From positions 8,274,088 through 8,338,087 of the forward strand of contig CM037593.1 of assembly GCA_021018995.1 (NCBI GenBank): 64,000 nucleotides of DNA. The letters are read 5' to 3'. Position numbers and translations under genes: made by a program. A model generated the notes under the pieces. That model was not told the DNA's origin. It saw only the letters and a program-made list of their open reading frames with translations, and searched no databases. Positions 33,581 to 44,060 of this stretch are shown here, one piece after another. The stretch comes from Chloranthus sessilifolius. Its lineage: Eukaryota > Streptophyta > Magnoliopsida > Chloranthales > Chloranthaceae. The first letter of the stretch is position 1; each line of letters starts with the position of its first letter.

Positions 33581-35896
33581 GTAACGACCCAGATTTTCGT
33601 ATGTGGTATTTGTGATTAATAATTAATTTGGTCCTTAGTTAACACAAGTTATGTGGTAGCCTGCTGGTTGAAGGCCTGCATTATAGGCAAGAGGTTAGAG
33701 ATTCAAAACTTTATGTAAGTTTTGAACCATTATTTTAGATTTTGAGGTAAAAGCCTACACACCCTTTGTTTGTGTGTCAGCTTAACACTGAATAATCTCT
33801 TGTAAGTGATAGGAAAGTGGCTTACGGAGAAACCTAGTCACAATCTCTTTGAGAATTCTCCTTAAGAAAGAACCGTAAGAAAAACGTCTCCTTTTTTCCT
33901 TTCAGAAAACCCTAACCGTCACAACTCTTCTCCTCAATCTCTTTCACCCTAAAATATTTTGGATGTTTCTTCCACAAGGAACTCTTTGATCTCTTCCACC
34001 ATCTGGTCAAGGAGGGAGAAGATAGGAGCACCGGACGGACGAGAGTTTTCGACCCAAATCACCTCAAGCATCAATCATCGTAGATCTACTGTTCACACCC
34101 CAAAAGGTAGATATCATTGTTCCTTATTACGATTCTATTTTCGAGAAATTTAGGTTCTAGTTAATAATTGTCAGGTTTTCACATATTTAATTCGGGTTTC
34201 GATTTCGAGCTAGAAAGAAAATAGGGTTTACTTTCAATACTCACACAGGGTCGCTCGAGCGAGATTCAATTTCTCTAGAGCGAGAACGCTACAGAATCAA
34301 GGTCAAATTTTCGACCGAATCTCGCTCGAGCGAATTTGGTTGTCGCTCGAGTGAGATACTAAAGACTGCACATAAATTGTTCTTTGATAAGTCGCTCGGG
34401 TGAGTTAAATCAGAGTGCCGTTTCAGTCCTCTTTTTGAAGTAGTGTTAAGTACTTTGGATTGTCATAATTATAATCAATCGTTGATGCATCACTTGTGTA
34501 TGTGATGTAGAGGGGGTTATCGATCGCCATCGATAAGGATCATCTCGCTTCCTTCTCGCGACGTTAGGACCGAGGTAGGGGAATTACAATGCATTCTTAC
34601 ATGTTATCTCTTCATTCATAGTCATTAGTGATTGGCAAGTTAGAAATGACCCGTATTGTTAGCCATAGATTGTGAAATCATTGATCGTTATGCCATTATT
34701 GTGTATTTGAATTTGATTTAATGTATATTGCACATGTAATACACCTAGAATATGGAACTCTCAATCAATATCGGAGCTCATCAACATTGAAATACTTTGA
34801 ATTCACATTGAATATTGCAACTCATCGAACATTGAAACACATTGAAGTCACATCGAACATTGAAATACATTGAATTCACATCGAATATCGGAACTCATCG
34901 AGCATTGAAATACATTGAATTCACATCGAATATTGGAACTCATTGAACATTGAAATGCATTGAACTCTCATCGAAAAATTGGAGAGTAAATTTGAATTTT
35001 GAATTAGCTATGTATTATAAACACAATATTGTGTTAATAAAACATGCATGGGATTTGAAGAGTTGATTTGAACGAATCTAGTGCGACAACACCTACTGAA
35101 CTGTGCTTCGACACCTACTAGACCGTGATGATGACCTCTGAATCGCCCAAGTATTCCCTCACAATGTAGAAGCTTGGGCATACTGAAAAATTGTTCATGA
35201 ATGAAGATGGTTTGGATTCTGATCGGCTGCCTCTGGCTCGAGCGCTATACTTGCGTTAGAGATTTTTAAGTTATTATTTAAGTCATGCATGAATATAACA
35301 AGTTGTATATAACATGTAATGGAAATTTTTGTAACTCTGCATTCATATGAAATGTGAGATAATTGACTAAAAGATCGTATGGAACTAAATCTCGAACATG
35401 ACAATAAGATTCCCTGAGGTTCACATTCTTAGCGATAAATCTCGAATTAATCATTGAAAACTATGTTGAGTAAATAAGATCCAAGTTTATATTGTGATTA
35501 TCCTACTGAGCTCGTGGAATTTTAGCTCACCCCGACACTATGTGTCACACGTATTGAGGCTGACAAGGATCCCAATTTGGTGCCGGAAGATGAGGAAGAT
35601 CTTCCATCTGAGAGTTATTATCCTTAGTCGATCTCGGCCTTATATTTGGTATAATGTTTAATGGATGCCATCTGAATATTGGTTACATTGTTTTACTTAC
35701 CACTGTTTAGGTGATGTACAACCGTCACTGGTGTTATTAGTTGAACAACATTCATTTATTTGTGTTGAACGGTTATTTCAGTTTATAATTGCTTGATCTC
35801 TATTAATACCAAGGAAATTCTGTATATTGATTATGACCTATGATCTAGTGACCCAGAAATCTCTACGTTTCGGCTTGGAAATTTCGGGTCGTTACA
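33581..35896. mobile_element. Probable solo LTR with TGTAACGACCC / GGGTCGTTACA ends
   Basis: Begins TGTAACGACCCAGATTTTCG and ends AAATTTCGGGTCGTTACA, a TG...CA structure with short inverted ends, 2316 bp, as in many plant gypsy LTRs. No gag-pol lies beside it and no second LTR is in the window. U3-like features include the palindrome CTCGCTCGAGCGA (34250-34410, four copies) and a minisatellite at 34755. A tRNA-like phrase is at 33655-33720. I could not find a matching 5-bp duplication, which weakens the call. Confidence 0.55.
34755..34978. repeat. Minisatellite, ~44-bp unit, five copies
   Basis: Units read roughly CATCGAATATTGGAACTCAT, CGAACATTGAAATACATTGA, ATTCA, with small changes; some copies are half units. 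It lies inside the probable solo LTR. Stops occur in all frames. Confidence 0.75.
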
Positions 35897-36059
35897 GGAC
35901 ATGCCCAATTAGAAGATAATGTCACACAAACTCATTCTTCCAACGACTTTGATCAGAATATTGGCAAGTTGATCTTCTGGGCTCACTTTGAGGAATATGA
36001 AACTAATTGAAGTGTACTTTTTCATGGGCTGTGCTTTTTAACATGGTGTTATCCTTTGA

Positions 36060-36711
36060 CTTGGGCTAAACCCAAGGTCTGAAACATGTGAACTTTATTG
36101 CCCCTGGTTTGAACCATTTGACCTAGACTAGACCCAAGTTCGAATCATGAACATAATTGGCCATGGTTCGAACCATTTGACCTAGGCTAGAGCCAAGGTT
36201 TGATATGAACCCTAACTTCTCGATGGTCTAAACCATCCATGCCAGTTTAAATTAACCAAACCAACCCTAACCTTACAATGGTCTGAACCATCCATGCAAG
36301 GTCACCTCCTTGGTTCAAACAAAACTATCCTAACTCTGCCATGATCCAAACCATCCATGTTGGGTTATACCCCTGGTTTGAACTAAACTGACTTGTAACT
36401 TCCTAGTGGGCCAAAGAATCCATATCTATTATCAAGTCCCACCCTTGGTTCGAACCAAACCAACCTCAACTTGAGCCATGAGCGAATGTCCCACTTAATG
36501 CATCACAATTTTATGAGTTAAGGCTAACCCTAACCCTATCCGGGTGCATTCAAACTCGACCAAAGTCAAACCCTAACCCCAAGGAGTCACAGTTGCATGA
36601 GTTAAGGCTAACCCTAATCCTGTTTGGGTCCTTTCAAACTCGACCAAGGTCAAACCTTAATCCTAAGGGGTCATAATTGCATGAGCGAAGGTTAAGTTTA
36701 ACCCTATTTGG
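36060..36711. repeat. Degenerate tandem arrays left of element C
   Basis: 36060-36490 has imperfect repeats around GGTTTGAACCATTTGACCTA and CTGAACCATCCATGCAAG. 36500-36711 has ~85-bp units with AAGGCTAACCCTAACCCTAT, GGTCAAACCCTAACC and GGGTCACAATTGCATGAG. The second array continues at 40820 after element C. No gene. 35897-36060 holds nothing recognisable. Confidence 0.7.
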
Positions 36712-37694
36712 TGATGGGGACATCAATCGATACGATGTGTATGGAAAGCGTAAGAAGAGGCCTAAAGCATCGAAGCCCTTAATAGCACTTCCAGAAGAGA
36801 AAGGAGGAGAAAAGGAGTTAAAAGGGAGCAAGAGGAGCACATGAGAAATACATAGATCGGATTTTGCTCAATCTCGTGTGTGCGAGCTCGACCAGAGCTA
36901 GGAAAATAATTCTTCTGGTAGACTCGCACACACGAGCCTAAATCCCGCGCGTGCGAGTTCGAGCCAAGATAGGTCAGCATGCCTAGTTTGAGTCGAAAAG
37001 TTTTCGTTTTGAATCTAGTTTAGTTAGGAGTCTTTTGTTTTTAGAAGTTTATGTTGGATATTTATGCCTATATAAGGACATGCAAAGACAATTTATAGTT
37101 AATTGATGAATGATTATAGAATGAAATTTTGCGTTGAGTGAAACTTTGAGAACTTGCGATGACTTTTTGCTGAGAGAGCGATTCTTCAATTCCCCGTGGG
37201 GTTTGGTGCGGAGCCAATATTTTCCTTAGTGAAATTCCTTGGATTTTCTTTATCTTCTTATCTACCTATTTCTTCAATTAAAATCCAAAATTCATAAATC
37301 TTGTCTTCTAGTTTATTGTTGTAGGGATTAGTTTCAATTCCAAGTTCTTAACTTTGTTTATTTTAAAACCATCTGTTCATTTACCTTTGATTAATTTAAA
37401 CCATTCGGGCCTGACATTCTGCAAACCCCAAGGAGGAATCAAGAGACAACATCTAAATTGTTGCTTGGTGCCCTAAACTAGATTGAAAATCAAAGTCTAT
37501 CATTGGACCCTATTTTCTAGATCGGGAAGGACTAATGCAAACAAAACAGTAAATCAGATTAATCGATTAGCCCTAGTGAGTTCGTTAAATAGTTTATGAG
37601 TTTTTGTGATGGTTTTAAAATTTCCACTACTCAATAAAATCCCAATTTGATTTATGATCTCATAATTAGGGTTTAGTGTTTGTGTCCTACATCA
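36712..37694 (+). repeat. 5' LTR of element C
   Basis: 983 bp, TGATGGGGACATCAATCGAT to GTCCTACATCA. U3 has a palindromic cluster, CTCGTGTGTGCGAG, CTCGCACACACGAG and CGCGCGTGCGAG (36873-36960). A TATA box TATATAAG is at 37069-37076, followed by GCAAAGACAATTTA. TTTGGTGCGGAGCCAA is at 37202-37217. Confidence 0.8.
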
Positions 37695-37697
37695 ATT

Positions 37698-37709
37698 TGG
37701 TATCAGAGC
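37698..37709 (+). other. Primer binding site of element C
   Basis: Perfect TGGTATCAGAGC, three bases after the LTR end: complementary to the 3' end of initiator tRNA-Met. Confidence 0.85.
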
Positions 37710-37848
37710 ATAGTTCTAGTTTAGGGTTTTTGCATCTTAAGTCGAACTAGGGTTTCATATTTTGTGTTTGCATTCTAGATTGACTTTTAGGATTTCATAT
37801 AGGTGTTCGTTTTCATTCTAATGGGTGTTTGTGTTTTTGTTGATCGCC

Positions 37849-38900
37849 AATGAACCTCAATCAGATTGGTACACGATGTTGCAAGCTCTTATTGATCATA
37901 TGGCCGGGATGGAAACCCGTTTGGATGAATTCCAAGAGTCCTTACATAATGTGGATAATAAGACACCTCCTAGAAGAACCATGGATAGAAGGAGAGATGT
38001 TGTTTATACTGAGGCTAGTAGGACTCCCCCTAGGCGATATGTCGAGTGTCATGAATCGATGGGTGATTCGGACAAAAAATTTCTTTAAATTGTTTGTATT
38101 AAGATTCCAACCTATGATGGGAAGATGGATCCTAAAGCCTTCCTTGATTGGCTGTTGGATATGGAGCACTCTTTTGCTTGGTATGATATGATGGGTGAGC
38201 AAAGAGTTAGATTGACTAAGATGAAATTAGGGCCAATCCCGACACTTCCGAACCAACGTGGAGTGTCATAGAGAGTCCATTGATCGTGAACCTGTCTCCA
38301 CGTGGGAGGAAATGAAAGAGAAGATCCATGAGAAGTATGCCCCCCCGTCCTACACACAATCAACGGCAATACCTTCGACAAGGAAGTATGTTAGTCACCA
38401 ATTACATTGCTAAGTCCGAGGAGTACGCTATGCGAACCAATGTGGTCGAAGAGAGCCAAGTCACTCTTTCTAGGTTTATGATGGGTCTTCGTCCGGAGTT
38501 ACAAAAAGAATTAATTCACCATACTGTCGAGACTTTAGAAGAGTGTTATGCCATAGTGCAAGAGTTAGAACAATACATAGAAACACTGACCAATAGGCGA
38601 TCTGATTTCTACAATTTTGAGCTTATGATTGTTCCTATCAAGATGATGACCAATTCTAATGGTCAACAGTCAAAGTCGGAGAATTCGCAAGTTGATAAAG
38701 CAAAGGGGAAGATAAGTGAAAGTCCTAAGAGTGGTGATCAAATAAGTGTCAAGGGTTCGGGCACTTTGCTGCTCAATGTCCTACGAAAGTTCCCGCTCAA
38801 ACTTTGCTTATTAAAAAGGAACATGACAAGGAACACGGAGAATTAGAAGAAAAAAATTATGAACCCGAGATCCCAAGCGATGAAGAGATAGAAGTGGTGA
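37849..38900 (+). pseudogene. gag of element C with decayed zinc knuckle
   Basis: Read across frame changes: NEPQSDWYTMLQALIDHMAG and METRLDEFQESLHNV, then the capsid core as IPTYDGKMDPKAFLDWLLDM and EHSFAWYDMMGEQRVRLTKM, then RQGSMLVTNYIAKSEEYAMR and GLRPELQKELIHHTVETLEE. A CCHC remnant, CQGFGHFAAQC, is readable at 38745-38790 only after a frame shift. Its role was to package element RNA. It has frameshifts near 38085, 38230 and 38745, so it is non-functional. Confidence 0.7.
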
Positions 38901-39059
38901 AAAAGAGTCTAGTTTGTGGTAGGAATGTTTTAAGTCCCGATGAAAAGGACGATACCGTGTGCTTTATGCATGAATCATTAGTCTTTAGGCACATACAATC
39001 ATCTAAGTTGCATGAAATCAATAATAAGGTTAGATTGAGCAACGAGGATATGAATTTTT

Positions 39060-39560
39060 TTCTAATGCACATAATTTGTTCAACGACTTTGCGAATGGCA
39101 ATTTTGTGTTGATCCAATTTAGACTCGAGCAAATCCTCCAAGAAATTGCGAAAGGTTTGCAAGCCTGCAATATTGGGCCTTTCACAATCTTAAAAGGGGG
39201 TAGCTTTGATAGTCTGGATCTTCCTTTAGACGTGGATACCAATGTGATAATTAAGTTGGAGGATCTTACACCTTTCCTAGGTCTATCAACAATGCCCTAA
39301 GATCCATTCTTTGATACCCATTCACCCAAGTCCAATCCCATTTGCCAATTGATCCGCTAAATACTACCTGTACAATATGAGAGAGGATTGGGTGAAAAGA
39401 TTTTGGGGGTTTTGAGTTTCAATACCAAAGCAGAGGAGCGCCAAGAGTATCTTATAAGGTTGAAAGGCAAGCCAAGGATGGAGCACTTAGTGTCGCGATG
39501 AATAGGTTGTCTGGTTGTGTAATTCATTGGTGATGCATTTCTCCTACCTGAGGAAAATTG
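39060..39560 (+). pseudogene. Integrase C-terminal (GPF/Y) and linker remnant of element C
   Basis: The frame 39076-39300 encodes NGNFVLIQFRLEQILQEIAK, GLQACNIGPFTILKGG and SLDLPLDVDTNVIIKLEDLT, matching the GPF/Y end of chromovirus integrases (GPYRILKR...AYVLDLP in B). A weak chromodomain-like YLIRLKGKPRMEHLV follows near 39450. There is no RT or integrase core between it and gag. Confidence 0.6.
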
Positions 39561-40814
39561 ATGGGGACATCAACCGATACGATGTGTATGGAAAGCGCAA
39601 GAGGAGACCCAAAGCATCGAAGCCTTTCATAGCACTTTAGGAAAGAAAGGGGGAGAAAAGGAGCTAAAAGGGAGCAAGATGAGTGTGCAAGAAATACACA
39701 GATCAGATTTCCCGCAATCTCGTGCGCGCGAGCTTGACTAGAGTTAGAAAAAAACTCTTTTGGCAGACTCGTGCGTGCGAGCCTAAATCTCGCGCAGGCA
39801 AGATCAAGCAGCGATAGGTTGGCGACCGAGTCGAAAAGTTAATGTTTTAAGTCTAGTTTAGTTATGAGTCTTTTATTTTTGGAAGTTTATATTAGATTAG
39901 CTTTTTATGCCTATATAAGTATAGTTCAAAGTCTCGACCGATACATATTGTCCTTTACGTTTCAGTATCGAAGGTCACCGGTACGGTACATTCAAGGTAC
40001 CGTACCAGTGCCTCTCATACACTTTTTGAATGTATCGAACAATATATACCAATGTATCGTCTAGAGCCTGTACGTTTCGTCCGGTACGTACTGGTTTTGG
40101 AGCTGCACGATATGCACTAGAAAATAATTTTTTTTACCCATGAATATAAGGACATGTAAAGACAATTTTTAGTTACTTGATGAATGATCATTGAAAGAAA
40201 TTTTGCGTTGAGTGAACCTTTGAGAACTTGCGATGAGTTTTTGTTGAAAGAACGATTCTTTCAAAACTTGAAGAGCAATTCTTCAATTCCCAGTGGGGTT
40301 AGGTATGACGCCAATATTTTCCTTGGTGAAATTCCTTGGATCTTCTTCATCTTCTTATCTACCTTCTTAATTATTGTCAGGTAATTTTATCTTTTATTTC
40401 TTCAATTAAAATCCAAAATTCATAAATCTTGTCTTTTGGTTATTGTTGCTGGGATTAGTTTCAATTTCGAATTCCCAAGTTTAAACCCATCCGTTAAGTT
40501 TCCTTTGGTTAATTTCAATCTTTCGGGCCTTAAATTCCTCAAGCCCTAGAGAGGAGTCAAGAGACATCACCTAGATTGTCTCTTGGTTCCCTAAGTAGAT
40601 TGAAAATCAGAGTCTATCATTGGACCCTATTTTCTAGATTGGAAAGGACTGAATGCAAACGGAACAGTAAATTGGATTAATCGAATAGCCCTAGTGAGTT
40701 TGTTAAATATTTTATGAGTTTTTGCGATGGTTTTAAATTTTCTGCTGCTCAATAAAATCCCAATTTGAGATTTCAAATCGCATAATTTGGGTTTAGTGTT
40801 TTTGTCTTGCATCA
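39559..40814 (+). repeat. 3' LTR of element C, with a nested TATCG element
   Basis: Begins TGATGGGGACATCAACCGAT and ends TCTTGCATCA. It is 1256 bp because a ~227-bp TATCG-type element sits at 39918-40144, directly after the TATA box region. Without it the two LTRs are similar in length. Confidence 0.8.
39918..40144. mobile_element. TATCG-type miniature element in C 3' LTR
   Basis: Flanked by ATATAAG on both sides (ending 39917; starting 40145), a 7-8 bp duplication, as expected for hAT elements. The interior repeats CGACCGATAC, GGTACGGTAC, TGTATCG and CCGGTACGTACTGG. Comparison with the 5' LTR at 37062-37080 gives the empty site, so the boundaries are direct. Confidence 0.75.
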
Positions 40815-40819
40815 TTTGG

Positions 40820-41060
40820 GTCCTCTCACACCTGACCAAGGATCAAACCTTAACCCTAAGAGGTCACAGTTGCATGAGCCAAGATTATTTCTAGCCCTAT
40901 TGGAATCCATTCCAGCTTGACCAAGGTCAACCCTAACCCTTAAGGGTCACAATCACATGAGCCAAGGCTAACTCTTAACCTATTCAGGTCCTACTTGATT
41001 AAGGTCAATCTTTAGGATATTCAAGTCTCGCAAACCAAAGGTCGAACCCTAAATGGGTCA
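40820..41060. repeat. 85-bp array, right part
   Basis: Continues the units seen at 36500-36711: CCTGACCAAGGATCAAACC, GGTCACAGTTGCATGAGCCA, CTTGACCAAGGTCAACCCT, GGGTCACAATCACATGAGCC. Removing element C and one TTTGG restores the array. Confidence 0.7.
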
Positions 41061-41391
41061 TATCTATAGTGACTGAAGGTTAAGCTAGCTTTCAGAAAGC
41101 TCAATCTACTAAAGAGACGAGTTGCATAACTTTGCAAGACCACAAGGAGGAAACCAACACCAAAGGCAAAGACTATCTGCGTTTCTTTTATATTTTTTAG
41201 ACATTATTTTATTTGTATTTGTAGCTTTTAATTTATGGTATTCATTACAATCCTATTTTGTAATCATTGTAATTACGGGGCATTGAGAGCGATAACTGGA
41301 AGTATAAAGTACAGATATCAATAACAAATTTGTTGTGTGCAATGCTTTTGTTTATGCAATTTCTTAAACAAATTATTGTGCACAATTTCTA

Positions 41392-41582
41392 GCACGCCCG
41401 GTGGGACATACTTCTCTCAACTCACTGGCAAGCAAGGACATTTCATCCACTTATGTACGACATATGGTAAGGGCACGCCCTCAAACTGAAGAGGTTGCAC
41501 TCCGACGCTCAACTCGCCTCATGGCCCGATAATCATTGGGAGAGACCTACAGCCAGCCGAGGAACTTTCTGTGATTGACAAT
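41392..41582 (+). mobile_element. Start of another retroelement internal region (element F)
   Basis: GCACGCCCGGTGGGAC at 41392-41407 resembles the LTR/internal junction of some plant gypsy elements. A short ORF starts at ATG 41464 (MVRARPQTEEVALRRSTRLM), stop 41533. After removal of the TRIM (41583-42201) the sequence reads VIDNPLYHDDDFMFRRMTF across the target. The 85-bp array would then lie in this element's LTR. Family identity is uncertain and no pol was seen. Confidence 0.4.
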
Positions 41583-42201
41583 TGTGACGATCTAGACCCA
41601 CATGTCACAATATTGTCCGGTTCTAGGCTTAGGTCCCCGCCCCAATTTTGTTCTTAGCGTGGGCATTACGTTTCGTCGTCCCCACCCGAAACGCATCATG
41701 ACATGTAGTGTCTACAATCACATATAGCCCAGGGTCAGGACTTTTCCCTATCCGTTGTGGGATTATTAGGTGGAGGGATTGTAATAGTCCCACATCGGAT
41801 AGGGAAAAGTCCTGACCCTGGGCTATATGTGATTGTGAACGCTACATGTCATGACGCGTTTCGGGTGGGGATGACAAAACGTAACGCCCATGCCAGGAAC
41901 AAAATCGGGGCGGGGTCCTAAGCCCAGAACCGGTAAATATTGTGACATGTGGGTCTGGGTCGTCACAGAATGGTATCAGAGCCGAGGACGACTCTTATAT
42001 AAGGTGGAGGGATTGTAATAGTCTCACATCAGATAGGGAAAAGTCTTAACCCTGGGCTATATGTGATTGTGGACGCTACATGTCATGACGCGTTTTGGGT
42101 GGGGATAGCGAAACGTAACGCCCATGCCAGGAACAAAACCGGGGCGGGGACCTAAACCCAGAACCGGACAATATTGTGGCATGTGGGTCTAGGTCATCAC
42201 A
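41583..42201 (+). mobile_element. TRIM-like element with three LTRs, one inverted
   Basis: Perfect 5-bp duplication ACAAT (41578-41582 and 42202-42206). Right part: LTR 41780-41967 (TGTAATAGTCCCACATCGG ... GGGTCGTCACA), primer site TGGTATCAGAGC 41971-41982, ~31 bp with a polypurine GGTGGAGGGA, LTR 42014-42201. Left part: 41583-41768 is the reverse complement of the LTR, followed by another GGTGGAGGGA. The LTRs are ~188 bp and the internal part ~46 bp, typical of terminal-repeat retrotransposons in miniature. No coding capacity; mobilised by another element's enzymes. Confidence 0.8.
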
Positions 42202-42904
42202 ACAATCCTCTCTACCATGACGATGATTTCATGTTTCGGAGGATGACTTTCCTGACGTCAGCAAAGTCTACTCCTTCAACTAAAAATCCTACCCCAAAGT
42301 TTTTTTTCCTCTTGAGACTAAAAATTCTGTCCCTAAGGATTAATTCTTTTTAAATCAATAGGTTTCAACCTGCAAATGGGTGGACATTCAACTAATATAT
42401 GCTCCTTAGATGTTCAATCCACCGCACTCCATTCAATAGAAGTTCTCATGTTAAATGTGAAAAATGGGGAAGAGGAGTTTTATTAGCTCATTTCTTTTAG
42501 AATCATGGGCTCCTAAGTGCCCTTTAGAAGGCCCCTGTCCGGGCTGCCTTTTTAAAACATAGTGTCTCCCAAACGCCCTTTGAAAGGGCACCTTGGATTC
42601 CACTTATTAATATTATTATTATAAGGTGTGCTTCCTTTTCAAAGAGCACATAGAAGATCCTTTGCTGTTTTACATTAAAAAAGAAGATGGGTCCTGCGAC
42701 ACTAGGGGATCCCATACCCTTTTTTAAGCTTCGTTTCCGAATTGTCTTCCTCGTTCCTAATTATGGGCGCATAAGGTATCTGCGAACCGTAAATTATCTT
42801 TAAAATTTTGAATATCTTTCTTAGAGTCAAAGTATATTTATTATTTTCACTGATAAAAAAATAAAATATCTATTTTCCTAATTCTAGAATGTTTTCTCAA
42901 CTTT

Positions 42905-43098
42905 GGGACCATGGTTTCGAAACTCAGCTGATATTAATGCATATTGGTGTATGCATCAGTTTTGGTTTGATTTAATAACGATACAAATAACGATTTGGTA
43001 TCCCTTGGTATAGGCCAATAAATATCGGTATCAGTGAACAGTGATATGTTTCAGCCTAAAGGTTGGCTGATACGGGGTTTTAAAACCTTGTTTCGAAG
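42905..43098. mobile_element. TATCG-type miniature element
   Basis: From ACCATGGTTTCGAAACTCAG to CGGGGTTTTAAAACCTTG; the ends are inverted copies with changes. The interior has TGATACGG, GGTATAGGCC and AATATCGGTATC phrases. Confidence 0.55.
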
Positions 43099-43324
43099 CC
43101 TCTCGTAGGTCCTTTGTCAGCATGTTATAAGAGTGAGGGAATCTCCCCTCTTGAACTTTTTATTGTTTCTTAAGAAAAAGTTCATACTATTGAAGCTAAA
43201 AAGGAAAGAAGATGAAAATATATGATATTAACATTTGTTTTTTTTGTTATTTATACTGCAATTACAATTTAATTTTTCATTCTATATATTTTCTTTGTTT
43301 CCTACAACTAGAGCTTCTATGCAG

Positions 43325-43412
43325 GTCCGTGCTATTCTCTTAGATCCTTCATGCTCTGGTTCTGGAACTGTTGCTGAGAGATTAGATCATCTGCTTCCAT
43401 CATACTCTATAG
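43325..43412 (+). CDS. NSUN5: NSUN5-like exon: DPSCSGSG motif
   Basis: An 88-nt exon after acceptor TATGCAG. It encodes VRAILLDPSCSGSGTVAERL, then DHLLPSYSI, and ends in phase 1 with G before donor GTAGCT. The Cys in DPSC is the motif IV cysteine that releases the enzyme from methylated RNA; GTVAERLDHLLPS is characteristic of NSUN5. It joins LYSK of the previous exon. Confidence 0.87.
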
Positions 43413-43449
43413 GTAGCTTCTTCCATAATTTGCCAGCTCTTGATTCCAT

Positions 43450-44060
43450 ATATTTCTTTTATGAAGCTATGCATCCCTTTTAGATTTTTAGCCTTTCAAT
43501 TTTCCTATAGATTTTTTTTTAATTTTTTTATTGGAAATTAGACGATCATTTGGAACTGTCATAATTAGAGTTAATTACCTTTAATAAATAGTTTTAAGCA
43601 TTAAAAATGCCAATAGCCTCATCCATGTTTTGGATGGGAAACAGTAATAACCTCAGTGTACTTAATTTTATATTTTTCCTGCATAATTTCCAAAACTACA
43701 TGGTGATGTTGTAAAAAGAAATTGAAAATTTGGACAACTTTTAAATTTAAATTGCTGTATATTTATATTTCACTTTAAAGCTATGTATCCCTTCAATTTC
43801 ATATAGCATGTTTTTTGGGGGGTGGGAGTTTAAACCATCATTTGGGAAAAGGTTCGTCACCTTTAGTAAATAATTTCTGACCATTATAAAATGCAGATAA
43901 CCCCATCCATCTTTTGAATGGGAAATGGCATACTTCAGAGTAATTGATTCTGCAATTTTCCAGCATAATATCCAAAACTGTATGGTGTTTTAAAAAACAA
44001 TTCAGAAAATTTTCATAACCTACAATTTTAAAATGCAGTATATTTAGCATCAGCACGATG
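43450..44060. repeat. Old tandem duplication in intron 3
   Basis: Two diverged ~300-bp copies share CATCATTTGGGAA-like, CCTTTARTAAATA, AATGCCRATARCC, TCCATSTTTTGGATGGGAAA and TATCCAAAACTRYATGGTG blocks in the same order. No coding. Confidence 0.6.

Larger units (their letters stand above)
36712..40814 (+). mobile_element. Ty3/gypsy element C, internally deleted chromovirus
   Basis: Complete LTR-to-LTR element inserted in an 85-bp repeat array, with a perfect 5-bp duplication TTTGG (36707-36711 and 40815-40819). The 5' LTR is 36712-37694, the primer site 37698-37709, and the 3' LTR 39559-40814. The internal region has gag followed directly by the integrase GPF/Y module; protease, RT, RNase H and the integrase core are absent, the same architecture as element A. 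Confidence 0.85.
31800..43324 (+). other. NSUN5-like intron 2 (about 11.5 kb)
   Basis: GT at 31800 and AG at 43323-43324. It contains the third GC-rich element, TA arrays, a probable solo LTR, degenerate arrays split by gypsy C, the start of another retroelement, a TRIM and a TATCG element. 31800-32142 and 42202-42904 show nothing recognisable beyond AT-rich sequence. Confidence 0.75.

Noticed and set aside
43235..43483. Independent 82-residue gene
   Set aside because: The conserved part is only 43325-43412; the flanks are intron that happens to stay open.
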